DNA of 64,000 bases from contig NZ_VIKU02000003.1 of the NCBI RefSeq assembly GCF_009371985.2, positions 62,001 through 126,000 of the forward strand. The letters run 5' to 3'. The position numbers were made by a program, and so were the translations under genes. The stretch comes from Pelagihabitans pacificus (lineage in GTDB: Bacteria; Bacteroidota; Bacteroidia; Flavobacteriales; Flavobacteriaceae). Under the pieces are notes generated by a model, which did no database searches, was not told the origin of the DNA, and was given only the letters and a program-made list of their open reading frames with translations. Positions 18,687 through 27,666 of the stretch are shown piece by piece; position 1 is the stretch's first letter; each line of letters begins with the position of its first letter.

Positions 18687-19529
18687 ATGAACAAACCTGA
18701 TTGGAAAATTGCCAAGAAATTTGAGGATATCACCTATAAAAAATGCAAGGGCGTTGCCCGTATTGCATTTAATCGTCCCAATGTACGCAATGCTTTTCGA
18801 CCCAAGACGACGAGCGAATTATATGAAGCCTTTTATGATGCCCAGGAAGATACGTCCATTGGGGTCGTGTTATTGTCTGCCGAAGGCCCTTCCACCAAAG
18901 ACGGTGTGTACTCCTTCTGCAGCGGTGGGGACCAAAAGGCTAGGGGAGAACAGGGCTATGTGGGCGAAGACGGTATGCATCGGTTGAATATCTTGGAGGT
19001 TCAACGCCAGATTCGGTTCATGCCAAAGGCGGTTATCGCAGTAGTGCCCGGTTGGGCCGTGGGTGGCGGACATAGCTTGCATGTGGTATGTGACTTGACA
19101 TTGGCCAGTAGGGAACATGCCATCTTCAAACAGACCGATGCCGATGTGACCAGCTTCGACGGCGGATATGGATCTGCCTACTTGGCCAAAATGGTCGGCC
19201 AGAAAAAAGCTAGGGAAATCTTCTTTTTGGGCCGCAACTACTCTGCCCAGGAAGCCTATGAGATGGGAATGGTGAATGCCGTCGTACCTCATGATGAGCT
19301 CGAAGATACGGCCTATCAATGGGCACAGGAGATTTTGGAAAAATCCCCTACATCCATAAAGATGCTCAAATTTGCCATGAACTTAACGGATGATGGCATG
19401 GTGGGGCAACAAGTGTTCGCCGGCGAGGCCACCCGCTTGGCCTATATGACCGAGGAGGCCAAAGAGGGGCGGAATGCCTTTTTGGAAAAACGAAAGCCGA
19501 ATTTCGGAGAGAACAAATGGATTCCGTAA
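18687..19529 (+). CDS. menB: 1,4-dihydroxy-2-naphthoyl-CoA synthase
   Basis: 280 residues of the crotonase fold. The MenB hallmarks are present: FNRPNVRNAFRP near 30, SGGDQ oxyanion-hole region, PGWAVGGGHSLHVVCDLT, TDADVTSFDGGYGSAYLA, and a C-terminus ending PNFGENKWIP. It closes the second ring of the menaquinone precursor. Length is typical. Its terminator lies directly downstream. No other men genes are in the window. Confidence 0.96.
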   Translation: MNKPDWKIAKKFEDITYKKCKGVARIAFNRPNVRNAFRPKTTSELYEAFYDAQEDTSIGVVLLSAEGPSTKDGVYSFCSGGDQKARGEQGYVGEDGMHRLNILEVQRQIRFMPKAVIAVVPGWAVGGGHSLHVVCDLTLASREHAIFKQTDADVTSFDGGYGSAYLAKMVGQKKAREIFFLGRNYSAQEAYEMGMVNAVVPHDELEDTAYQWAQEILEKSPTSIKMLKFAMNLTDDGMVGQQVFAGEATRLAYMTEEAKEGRNAFLEKRKPNFGENKWIP

Positions 19530-19548
19530 CAAGGGTAGGGACGAACTA

Positions 19549-19582
19549 AAAAGAGCCCTGACTTTGTCGTCAGGACTCTTTT
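19549..19582 (+). terminator. Intrinsic terminator after menB
   Basis: Stem AAAAGAGCCCTGAC / GTCAGGACTCTTTT with a 6-nt loop and one mismatch, ending in a T-tract 20-50 nt after the menB stop. The A-tract on the 5' arm could serve the other strand too. Confidence 0.88.
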
Positions 19583-19758
19583 ACGAGAACACTATATGAA
19601 AATGAAAAAATTTAACGCTATGTTTTAATAACACCGTAAACTTAGCGCAGACTTCTCTTACAGGGAAATTATTGTTGTGTAGTAAGGCAGGTTTGTGGTG
19701 TACCCCCTATATTTTGATATTTGAGGAATAGCAAAAACCTGGCAACATGGCATTTTGG

Positions 19759-21087
19759 CTATTGGACAGCCGACACTACTTCCCTTAAAAACCGGTTCAC
19801 GTCAAAATCAGGTGCTTCCGCCAGGCCCGTTCTTACAATGACCAAATCTTTAGAAGGTATGATAAAGACATATTGCCCCTGATAGCCGTTGGCAGAAAAG
19901 AGGTCTTTGGGTACGTCGGGATACTTACCTCCGGCATTTAGCCAAAAATGGGCACCATACGCCCCGCCAGATCCGTCCGTGGGCTTCCGCACATAGTCGA
20001 CCCACTTGGGGTCGAACAATTGCTCCCCATTCCATTGCCCTTTGTTTAAGTACAGTAGTCCGAATTTTGCCCAATCCCGGGTATTGGCCCATCCGTAGGA
20101 GGAGCCGACGAAGTTCCCTTCCATATCGGCTTCGATCAACATAGAGTGCATTCCCATCTTATCGATAAGGGCCTCATACGGAAAATCCAAGTACTCCTGG
20201 TGCTTGGTAAACTGTTTTCGTAAAATGCCTGACAGAAGGTTCGAAGTGCCGGAAGAGTAGTTCCATACTTCACCGGGAGGTGCAATCGCTTCCTTTTGGG
20301 CTTGCTTTGTTGTCATGTCCGCGTTCAGAAACAGCATTTCCGTCACGTCGGAAATACTAGTGTAATCTTCCTCCCAAGCTAAACCACTTTGCATACGTAG
20401 CAGATTATCAAGTGTTATTTCCTTACGGCCATCCTCTTGCCAGGCGTCCACCGGGGCACCATCGCTCACCTTCAATTTTCCTTGATACTCCAATATTCCA
20501 AATAGCGTTGCCAATACGCTTTTTGTCATCGACCAACCTAAAATGGGGGTAGCTTCCGTGAACCCTTCGATGTATTTTTCCGCAACGATATGGCCTTTAT
20601 ATACCACCAGCACCGTTCTTGTTTTCTGGATTTCATTTTCGGAAAAGGCATTTTCAATGGCTTTTTGCAGTAATTCATAGTCTACATTTCCGAATACGCT
20701 ATCTTTCGTTCCGTTGTTGCCAAAAGGGAAGGGCCTTCGGTTCTTCATTTGGATCCTCCTAGGTGTTGGCAATGTAGTGTTCGATTGATCCTTTTCAGAT
20801 ACCAGTACGCAGCCCAGACCTTCCCTACAAAAAGTGCTACGTTCCATCAACCCAAAGACCGATGCCGTTACCCCGTTCTCATTTTCCTCGGTTTCTGCCA
20901 ACTTTATCAAAGGCATATTGTTATCGTTTTCAGTAATATCGTTATACTCCCTTCCCGCAATGAAATGGGTAGAGGCCATGTTCTTGGCCGCGTATCCGGA
21001 AATGATGTTCAACTTTGGATAGTTGACGAAGCCCGTAACGACAATTATCAGTAACGACAATAGGACTATTCGCCTAAATAGTTTCAT
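19759..21087 (-). CDS. Serine hydrolase, class C beta-lactamase-like
   Basis: 442 residues. An N-terminal membrane/signal segment (residues 4-19) precedes an extra domain of about 120 residues. Catalytic SxxK follows (WSMTKS), then the YxN-equivalent YSS (WNYSSGTSN) and a C-terminal ANGYQGQ. These define the beta-lactamase/DD-peptidase clan (family S12). Family members include esterases and D-aminopeptidases, so antibiotic resistance should not be assumed. It is divergent from the Gfo/Idh gene with 130 bp between them. Confidence 0.86.
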   Translation of the reverse strand: MKLFRRIVLLSLLIIVVTGFVNYPKLNIISGYAAKNMASTHFIAGREYNDITENDNNMPLIKLAETEENENGVTASVFGLMERSTFCREGLGCVLVSEKDQSNTTLPTPRRIQMKNRRPFPFGNNGTKDSVFGNVDYELLQKAIENAFSENEIQKTRTVLVVYKGHIVAEKYIEGFTEATPILGWSMTKSVLATLFGILEYQGKLKVSDGAPVDAWQEDGRKEITLDNLLRMQSGLAWEEDYTSISDVTEMLFLNADMTTKQAQKEAIAPPGEVWNYSSGTSNLLSGILRKQFTKHQEYLDFPYEALIDKMGMHSMLIEADMEGNFVGSSYGWANTRDWAKFGLLYLNKGQWNGEQLFDPKWVDYVRKPTDGSGGAYGAHFWLNAGGKYPDVPKDLFSANGYQGQYVFIIPSKDLVIVRTGLAEAPDFDVNRFLREVVSAVQ

Positions 21088-21217
21088 GGTTCCTTGTTAT
21101 TGAAAATGTTATATTCGATTTGTTTATCTGTGTAAAAGCTAAATGTAGCTTAATTTGTAAAAACGAAGGAGTTATTTCATAATTTGTGAACATTATTGGT
21201 CCATAACACTTTTTACC

Positions 21218-22309
21218 ATGCAAAATAGAAGAACGTTTATCAAAAAATCGGGACTTTTCTTGGCAGCCAGTTCCTTGCCATTGACAAGTTTTTCCATACC
21301 GGTCCAAAAGAAAAAGTTGGGTGTGGCCCTCGTAGGATTGGGGTACTACAGTACCGACTTGCTGGCACCCGCACTGCAATTGACAAAACATTGTGAATTG
21401 AGGGGAATCGTCACCGGGAGTCCGGAAAAGATTCCTGTATGGCAGAACAAATATGGTATCAAGGACAGCAATGTTTATAATTACGGGAACATGCATACGA
21501 TTGCGGATAACGACGACATAGATGTGGTCTATATCGTACTCCCCAATAAATTACACCTTCCCTATGCACTTATCGGTGCAGAAGCCGGAAAACATGTGTG
21601 GTGCGAAAAGCCCATGGCCACTACGGTCGACGAATGTCAGCGGATGATCGATGCCTGTCAAAAGAATGGAGTGCAACTGACGATTGGTTATCGGATGCAG
21701 CACGAACCCGTGACGCAAAAAATCATTGGTTGGGCTACTTCCAAACCGTATGGGAGTATCAAAAGTATCTATGCGGAAGCGGGATTTCGAAATGGGGCCA
21801 ATGATCCCACGCATTGGAAAATCAACAAAGAGCTCGGTGGGGGAGCCATGTTCGATATGGGCGTTTATCCCCTGAACGCCGTACGTTATTGTACGGGTTT
21901 GGAACCGATCTCGGTAAGCGCCACCCAAGAAAATACACGCTCCCATATATTCAATGCGGATGAGACTACCTACTTTAATCTGGAATTTCCGGAAGGGATT
22001 ACCGCCGAATGTAAAACCACGTTTGCCGAGCACATCAATACCCTTAATGTCGATTGCGATAAAGGAGGATACAAAATAAGTCCGTTTCAGTCCTATACGG
22101 GTGTTCAAGGGACCACCAGTGATGGAAAGGTTCTGGAACCTTTCAAGGGAAATCAGCAAGCCAAACAAATGGACGAGGATGCCCTGGCTATCCTGAGCGG
22201 TACTCCAAACCAAGTAATAGTACCAGGGGAGGAGGGACTTAGGGATATCAAAGTGGTTGAAGCCATTTTTGCCTCCGCTGCTGATGGCGGAAAAAGAATA
22301 ACGCTGTAG
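21218..22309 (+). CDS. Gfo/Idh/MocA oxidoreductase with Tat signal (glucose-fructose oxidoreductase-like)
   Basis: 363 residues. It starts with a twin-arginine-type leader (NRRTFIKKSG and a hydrophobic stretch to SFS), so the folded, NAD(P)-loaded enzyme is likely exported. The Rossmann motif is VALVGLGYYS; the catalytic EKP is in HVWCEKPMA; and the YPL segment (DMGVYPLNAVRY) follows. Exported members such as glucose-fructose oxidoreductase act on free sugars in the periplasm. It lies 3 bp before the pirin gene. Confidence 0.88.
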   Translation: MQNRRTFIKKSGLFLAASSLPLTSFSIPVQKKKLGVALVGLGYYSTDLLAPALQLTKHCELRGIVTGSPEKIPVWQNKYGIKDSNVYNYGNMHTIADNDDIDVVYIVLPNKLHLPYALIGAEAGKHVWCEKPMATTVDECQRMIDACQKNGVQLTIGYRMQHEPVTQKIIGWATSKPYGSIKSIYAEAGFRNGANDPTHWKINKELGGGAMFDMGVYPLNAVRYCTGLEPISVSATQENTRSHIFNADETTYFNLEFPEGITAECKTTFAEHINTLNVDCDKGGYKISPFQSYTGVQGTTSDGKVLEPFKGNQQAKQMDEDALAILSGTPNQVIVPGEEGLRDIKVVEAIFASAADGGKRITL

Positions 22310-22312
22310 GGT

Positions 22313-23188
22313 ATGTCGAATATCGGATTGATTATTGAGGAACGAAGCCGCGATATTGGGGATTTTTTGGTGGGTAGGTTGATTCCCTTTCGCAAAAAAC
22401 GGATGATAGGCCCCTTCATCTTTATCGATCATATGGGACCGACGGTCTTAGGTCCCACAACGTACATGGATGTAGACCAGCATCCCCATATCGGGTTGGC
22501 AACGCTTACTTACATGCTCGAGGGGGAATTAATGCATGCCGACAGCATGGGAACGCAACAACGTATCGCCCCAGGGTCGGTCAACTGGATGGTAGCGGGC
22601 AAAGGGGTTTCGCATACCGAACGTACCCCGGATGATTGGCGCCATGGAAAACAGTTTACGGCCCATGGTTATCAAATCTGGGTAGCGTTACCAAAGGACA
22701 AGGAAGATATCGACCCCGAGTTTCATCATATCCCTGGACATGAACTACCTATGTGGGAAGACGGACCGGCTTCCTTTAAACTGGTAGCAGGGGAGGGGTA
22801 TGGCCGAAAATCCCCTGTACCGATATATTCACCTTTGTTTATGATTGAAATCAAGACCACCGATGAATACCTGTTAGACACAAAGGCTCATCTTAAGGGG
22901 GAAATTGGTTTGTGTATTGTCGAAGGAGCCATTGAAGCCTGCGGAGAAATCGTCGAAAAGGGCCATATCGTAGTATCAAAAGTTTCCGATACTTGCAAGA
23001 CTACTTTAAGGCCGAACACCCATTTACTGCTATTCGGCGGAGCGTCCTTACCCGAAGAACGCCATATTTACTGGAATTTTGTCTCCCATGATCAGAAAAA
23101 AATTGAAAGGGCCAAAACGGAATGGGCCGCCAAAACCTTTCCGATGATGGACGATGATCACAGCTATGTACCCTTACCCGGTCGGTAG
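22313..23188 (+). CDS. Pirin family protein
   Basis: 291 residues, bicupin. The N-terminal cupin carries the metal-site residues (FIDHMGP, DQHPHIGLATLTYMLEGE, HTERTP), and a second degenerate cupin follows. Some bacterial pirins are quercetinases and others affect redox metabolism; nothing here picks between them. The last 15 bp overlap the converging small gene on the opposite strand. Confidence 0.9.
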   Translation: MSNIGLIIEERSRDIGDFLVGRLIPFRKKRMIGPFIFIDHMGPTVLGPTTYMDVDQHPHIGLATLTYMLEGELMHADSMGTQQRIAPGSVNWMVAGKGVSHTERTPDDWRHGKQFTAHGYQIWVALPKDKEDIDPEFHHIPGHELPMWEDGPASFKLVAGEGYGRKSPVPIYSPLFMIEIKTTDEYLLDTKAHLKGEIGLCIVEGAIEACGEIVEKGHIVVSKVSDTCKTTLRPNTHLLLFGGASLPEERHIYWNFVSHDQKKIERAKTEWAAKTFPMMDDDHSYVPLPGR

Positions 23189-23584
23189 TTTTTCCCACAT
23201 CTTGTCAGGGCCTAAGCGAAAACTGCCCAAAAAATCAAAATTGCATTCCTTGGGGGATAAAATCGATAGAAAGGTACTTTCATCCTTGGAGCGATACAAG
23301 TGATATACTTTTCCGGTGATAGGCTCAAAACTATACTTGGCACTGTAGACGAGGTTGTTGTATTCGAACTGTTCCATCATCGCTTGGTACTGCATCTGGA
23401 TATCCTCGTACCGCGCCTTAAACTCATTATTGGCAGCAACGATGTTCGTATTTTTCCATGTTGTCACATCGGGCGGGACAATTTTCGGGGCGGCTACCCC
23501 ACTCGCATAAGGTAGCAGACTGCCATTGTAGGTCTGCGTTTCCTCATCGAATACTACCGCATCCGGTTTCTTTTCTTTTTTCAT
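23174..23584 (-). CDS. DUF2452-like small protein
   Basis: 136 residues when started at the internal Met (MKKEKKPD). An upstream in-frame start at 23665 would add 27 unconserved residues. It has the pattern of DUF2452: a short Lys-rich start, a central helix (ARYEDIQMQYQAMM), then VYHLY and a C-terminal LGSFRLGPDKMW. No signal peptide. Function unknown. Its 3' end overlaps the pirin gene by 15 bp, an antisense arrangement that could make the two messages interfere. Confidence 0.78.
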   Translation of the reverse strand: MKKEKKPDAVVFDEETQTYNGSLLPYASGVAAPKIVPPDVTTWKNTNIVAANNEFKARYEDIQMQYQAMMEQFEYNNLVYSAKYSFEPITGKVYHLYRSKDESTFLSILSPKECNFDFLGSFRLGPDKMWEKLPTG

Positions 23585-23672
23585 AGGCTGCAAATTTATG
23601 AAAAGTGCCTTAATTATTGGAGGATAGAGTGGGGTTCCATATCTTCCGGTGGTATTAAGCACCAACAGGACG

Positions 23673-24095
23673 ATGAAATTCTATTTTCCAATCCTCGTAT
23701 TCACAACGTTTTTAGTATGTAATTCTTGTAAAAGGGATAAGGAACTTTTTTTGTGGAAATCGATGGAAGTCAACGTATCGGCTTATAACTCTGTGTCTTC
23801 CCAAACCGATGAACAGCCCAATATCGCGGCCTGGGGAGATACCTTACGATCTGGAATGCGATGCATCGCCGTCTCAAGAGATCTACTAGCTTTGGGGCTG
23901 GATTACAATACACCTGTAAAAATAGAAGGTTTGGAGGGCGTTTACCTGGTGAAGGATAAGATGCATCCCAGGTGGAGGAACCGTATCGATATCTATATGG
24001 GCAAAAATGTCAAAAAGGCAAGGCAATGGGGTAGGAAAAAGCTATTAATCGAATTTCAGGTGAGAAAGGATAGTTTAAATTCAATCGGTAAATGA
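23673..24095 (+). CDS. 3D-domain (RlpA/MltA-like double-psi barrel) lipoprotein
   Basis: 140 residues from ATG at 23673; an upstream frame extension is not needed. The signal ends in a lipobox (LVCNSC). The 3D (Asp-Asp-Asp) barrel follows, with acidic positions in WGDTLRSG, LVKDKM and RIDIYMG, as in the catalytic domains of MltA-like lytic transglycosylases. At this size it is a minimal 3D protein. Followed after 10 bp by an amidase gene, so the three genes to 26237 form an envelope-acting operon. Confidence 0.82.
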   Translation: MKFYFPILVFTTFLVCNSCKRDKELFLWKSMEVNVSAYNSVSSQTDEQPNIAAWGDTLRSGMRCIAVSRDLLALGLDYNTPVKIEGLEGVYLVKDKMHPRWRNRIDIYMGKNVKKARQWGRKKLLIEFQVRKDSLNSIGK

Positions 24096-24105
24096 CGCTA
24101 TAGCA

Positions 24106-24771
24106 ATGGGAAAATATTTTGTATTCTTCTTGATTGCCCTAGAAATGGTTTCCTGTACCGTGTCCAGAGAAATCATCGACGAACCTCTGGTGTTCGATGA
24201 AGAGAGAACGCAACTCACTTTGGACTATCTATCGGAACGATATGGTATCGTTCAGGAAGCACCTACGATCGTTCCCAAGATGATCGTACTTCATTGGACC
24301 GTGATACCAACTTTTGAGGAATCTTTCAAAACATTCGACCCTCCGGCCTTGCCTGCCAGACCGGACATCAAGAAGGCTAGCGCTTTAAACGTATCCTCGC
24401 AGTTCATGGTCGATAGGGATGGTACCATTTACCGTTTGCTTCCTGAAACCACTATGGCCCGGCACGTTATCGGTTTGAACCACTGCGCCATTGGAATTGA
24501 AAACGTTGGAGGGGCCGAGAATCTTCCTTTGACCAAGGCACAGCTAAAATCAAACATTTGGCTCGTTACCTACTTAGCCGAAAAATACGATATTGAATAC
24601 CTCATCGGCCATCACGAGTATATCCGCTTTGAAGGGCATCCATTGTGGCTTGAAAGAGATGAAGGCTATCGCACCGAAAAGACCGATCCCGGGGAAGACT
24701 TTATGCAAAAAGTTCGTAAAGCCACTAAAGAATTTAATTTTAAACCAATCCCATCGAAACCTTCTGAATGA
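24106..24771 (+). CDS. N-acetylmuramoyl-L-alanine amidase (Amidase_2), lipoprotein
   Basis: 221 residues. The signal ends in a lipobox-like VSC. The amidase-2 fold shows zinc-site residues in VLHWT, in IGHHEY and in the TDPG motif near residue 197. It cleaves the bond between MurNAc and the stem peptide, probably for peptidoglycan recycling at the outer membrane. It sits between a 3D-domain lipoprotein and an M14 peptidase and overlaps the latter by 4 bp. Confidence 0.88.
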   Translation: MGKYFVFFLIALEMVSCTVSREIIDEPLVFDEERTQLTLDYLSERYGIVQEAPTIVPKMIVLHWTVIPTFEESFKTFDPPALPARPDIKKASALNVSSQFMVDRDGTIYRLLPETTMARHVIGLNHCAIGIENVGGAENLPLTKAQLKSNIWLVTYLAEKYDIEYLIGHHEYIRFEGHPLWLERDEGYRTEKTDPGEDFMQKVRKATKEFNFKPIPSKPSE

Positions 24772-26237
24772 TGAAACCGACACTTTGCTTTATTTTACTA
24801 TGGATAGGATACCATTGTTGTTTTGGACAGGAAAAGGAACTTACCGCGGCCCTCTACGAAACCTACGGGAAGTACAAAGAGCCGAGCTTGGATAAACGCC
24901 GTATCAAACATCACGAGCTACAGCCATTGATTACACAATATCGAAAAAACCCAAAATTTACAGTAAAAACCGTGGGCAAGTCCATAGAAGGCAGGGATTT
25001 GAACCTAATCAGTATCGGACAGGGAGATACGGATGTTTTTTTGTGGTCGCAGATGCATGGCGATGAACCTACCGCCACCCAAGCGTTGTTCGATATTTTC
25101 AAATTTTTGGATAGCGATGATTTTGAATCGGAGAAAAGGGACATCCTGAGCAACCTGACCCTTCATTTTCTACCCATGTTAAATCCGGACGGGGCGGAAA
25201 TCTTTGAGCGAAGAAACCGTTTGGGTATCGATATCAATAGGGATGCCCTGCGTTTACAGTCCCCCGAAGGGCAAACCTTGAAAAGGGTTCGGGATAGTCT
25301 AGAGGCCGATTTTGGTTTCAACCTGCACGACCAAAGTACCTACTACAACGCAGAGCGAACCGAAAAGCCCGCTACTATTTCCTATTTGGCTCCCGCCTAT
25401 AATTATGAAAAGGAGATTAACGAGAAACGGGGCAATGCCATGAAAGTCATCGTCTTCATGAACACTATTATTCAGCAATATGCCCCAGGCCAGGTAGGTC
25501 GTTATAATGATGATTTTGAGCCTAGGGCCTTTGGGGATAACATTCAAAAATGGGGGACAGCTACCATTTTGATCGAATCAGGTGGTTATGCCAATGATGT
25601 GGAAAAACAAGAAATCCGGAAATTAAATTATGTGTCTATCCTATCTGCCATTTATACCATTGCCAAGGGAAATTATAGGGATATTCCTCTGGAGGATTAT
25701 GAAAAAATCCCGGAAAATGATCGCAAGCTGTTTGATTTGAAAATCGAAAATGCGACCTATGAGCTTCTGGGAAAGCCCTATACTATTGATATTGGTATCA
25801 ACCGATTGGAAGTAGACGAGGAAGATTATGCGGACTTTTGGTACAGTAGTCGCATCATTGACCAAGGTGACCTTTCTACCTACTACGGATATAAGACCGT
25901 TGATGCCTCCGATTACACGGTACGGGCTGGAAAAGTGTATCCTGATATCCAAAAAACAAGTCAAGAGTTGGGTTCGATGAATGTTGTTGACCTTCTTAGA
26001 GAAGGGTATACCTATGTGCGTGTAAAGAATATCCCGCCCGAACAGTTGAAATCCCCTGTTCCTATGCATATCATCAGTACGACCTATGAAGTACCGGAAT
26101 TTACCGTAGAAGTAGGTACAAATCCGACTTTTCTACTGGAAAAACACGGCATTCTTGAATATGCGGTTGTGAACGGTCACCTTATCGACCTTAAAACGGG
26201 TCAAGGCAATTTCAAGAATGCGATGATTTATCGTTAA
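24768..26237 (+). CDS. M14-family zinc carboxypeptidase, exported
   Basis: 489 residues with a signal peptide (to CCFG). Zinc ligands are in the HGDE motif (QMHGDEPTATQ) and in NLHDQS; the substrate-carboxylate Arg lies in DINRDA, and the catalytic Glu is probably in LIESGG. The C-terminal about 170 residues form an unassigned beta-rich domain. In an operon with an amidase and 3D-domain protein, cleavage of muropeptide stems (as by M14 DD- or LD-carboxypeptidases) is plausible. Confidence 0.86.
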   Translation: MMKPTLCFILLWIGYHCCFGQEKELTAALYETYGKYKEPSLDKRRIKHHELQPLITQYRKNPKFTVKTVGKSIEGRDLNLISIGQGDTDVFLWSQMHGDEPTATQALFDIFKFLDSDDFESEKRDILSNLTLHFLPMLNPDGAEIFERRNRLGIDINRDALRLQSPEGQTLKRVRDSLEADFGFNLHDQSTYYNAERTEKPATISYLAPAYNYEKEINEKRGNAMKVIVFMNTIIQQYAPGQVGRYNDDFEPRAFGDNIQKWGTATILIESGGYANDVEKQEIRKLNYVSILSAIYTIAKGNYRDIPLEDYEKIPENDRKLFDLKIENATYELLGKPYTIDIGINRLEVDEEDYADFWYSSRIIDQGDLSTYYGYKTVDASDYTVRAGKVYPDIQKTSQELGSMNVVDLLREGYTYVRVKNIPPEQLKSPVPMHIISTTYEVPEFTVEVGTNPTFLLEKHGILEYAVVNGHLIDLKTGQGNFKNAMIYR

Positions 26238-26278
26238 CTCCCCAAATAGTATTTCCGATAGCAATGACGTGCTAAAGA

Positions 26279-26446
26279 TCAATACCCAAACCGGATCGTC
26301 ATCCCTGGACCTTGGGTTATGAGGATAAACAAAGAGGTTATGACGGTGACGAGGATAAGCGAGAAAAGCAATAGGGTAGTCGCCTTATACCAAGTAGGCA
26401 TGCCCTGTAAGGAACTGTTTTGAATCAATACGTTGAGTACATCCAT
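26279..26446 (-). CDS. Possible small single-pass membrane protein (55 residues)
   Basis: A 55-codon frame on the minus strand in the gap between two convergent genes. A 15-residue polar start is followed by WYKATTLLL and about 20 hydrophobic residues through SLFILI, then a short tail ending RFGY. One transmembrane helix with positive-inside charge is plausible. There is no homologue in view, so it may be spurious. A terminator lies upstream at 26598, so it would need its own promoter. Confidence 0.4.
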   Translation of the reverse strand: MDVLNVLIQNSSLQGMPTWYKATTLLLFSLILVTVITSLFILITQGPGMTIRFGY

Positions 26447-26597
26447 GATTTCTACATTTTTTGCCCGACCTTGGCCGAGCAGGGTGAAACAATCATAGTC
26501 TTTAGGATGTAGGCGGTCAGTCTAAGATCATATAGGGTTCTATTAATGGAACAATTACCTTCTTAAAAACCCTACCGGCGGTAATTTGGCTAAAACA

Positions 26598-26624
26598 AAA
26601 AGAGAGGCAGGGCGCCTCTCTTTT
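26598..26624. terminator. Intrinsic terminator of the OmpA-like gene
   Basis: Stem AAAAGAGAGGC / GCCTCTCTTTT around a 5-nt loop, starting 24 nt beyond the stop of the minus-strand OmpA gene. The A/T tracts make it usable in both directions. Confidence 0.88.
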
Positions 26625-26647
26625 CTCGTACTATTCTTAAAATTTTG

Positions 26648-27475
26648 TTATAGACTTTCTGCCTCCAAAAGAGCGAAGAATTTGTCTAGATTTGGAATGA
26701 TTACAATTTTGGTTCGTCTGTTTTTGGCCATGTTTTCTTTGCTGTCGTTTTCAACAAGTGGCACATAACTGCTTCTACCGGCGGCAATCATTTTAGATGG
26801 GTCTACATTGTACTTATTCTGTAAAATACGAACGATCGAAGTCGCGCGCTTCACACTCAAATCCCAGTTATCCTGAAACATTTCGGTATTGATGGTTCTT
26901 GAGTCGGTGTGCCCTTCCACCATCACCTCCATACTGGGTTCGGAGTTGATGACCTCGGCCAACTTGCCCAAAATGGCATCGGCCTTGTTACTCACTCGAT
27001 AGCTGCCGCTGTTGAACAACAATTTATCGGAGATATTGATCATCACCACGGTCTTATCGATATCTACGTTGATATCGTCTTCCTCGTCGGCGATGGACTT
27101 TTTCAGATGGTACGACACGGCCAAGTTCATGGAGTCTTGCAAGGTTTTGGCTTCCGCCAATTTAGCGGGGTCTACTTTGGTCAATGTGGAACGCATTTTT
27201 TCCTTGGTATTATTGCTCATGACCGCCACATCATCGACTGAAGTGTACTGATTGTCGTTTATCTCCTTCAGGCTGTTGATTTTTTCATTGTATTCTGCAA
27301 CACGTGCCTCGATCTTGGAAACCTTGGTCTCCAATTCTTCCTTTTCTACCTGTGTTTTGGAAAGAACACTTTTTGTCTCCGCCAGGTCGGTCTCCAAGGC
27401 TACGTATTTCTTTTTGGATACACATGAGGATAAGACTGCAATTGATAGTGCACTTATGATAACTGATTTTTTCAT
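26648..27475 (-). CDS. OmpA-family lipoprotein with coiled coil
   Basis: 275 residues. Lipobox VLSSC is followed by a coiled coil (about 25-75) and then the OmpA/MotB peptidoglycan-binding domain: LFNSGSYRVSNKA, VEGHTDSRTI, and NRRTKIVI near the end. It should link the outer membrane to peptidoglycan. Monocistronic, with a terminator at 26598. Confidence 0.92.
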   Translation of the reverse strand: MKKSVIISALSIAVLSSCVSKKKYVALETDLAETKSVLSKTQVEKEELETKVSKIEARVAEYNEKINSLKEINDNQYTSVDDVAVMSNNTKEKMRSTLTKVDPAKLAEAKTLQDSMNLAVSYHLKKSIADEEDDINVDIDKTVVMINISDKLLFNSGSYRVSNKADAILGKLAEVINSEPSMEVMVEGHTDSRTINTEMFQDNWDLSVKRATSIVRILQNKYNVDPSKMIAAGRSSYVPLVENDSKENMAKNRRTKIVIIPNLDKFFALLEAESL

Positions 27476-27616
27476 ATTGTAATAGTATATATGTTATTGT
27501 TCTATTAACTTATACGTATGCAAGGGGAAATAGGATGTTTCACAGCCCATAAGATTTATTGATTACCAAGGAACTTTCCAATAAATGACGGGTAATGAGA
27601 AGATTATGAAAAACAA

Positions 27617-27643
27617 AAAAGACTGCCCAAAGGCAGCCTTTTC
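27617..27643. terminator. Terminator of the VWA lipoprotein gene
   Basis: Stem AAAAGACTGCC / GGCAGCCTTTT with a short loop and one mismatch, about 25 nt beyond the minus-strand VWA gene stop. A/T tracts on both sides. Confidence 0.82.
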
Positions 27644-27666
27644 GAATAATTCGGTTTATCGATTAT

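Noticed and set aside
19759-21087. Antibiotic-resistance beta-lactamase
   Set aside because: The SxxK and YSS motifs fit the broad S12 family; the large extra N-terminal domain and no KTG-like motif make esterase or peptidase roles likelier.
21551-22432. Long minus-strand open frame (293 codons) opposite the Gfo/Idh gene
   Set aside because: Fully antisense to a clear oxidoreductase and the pirin start; composition is that of a mirrored coding frame and it lacks any motif.
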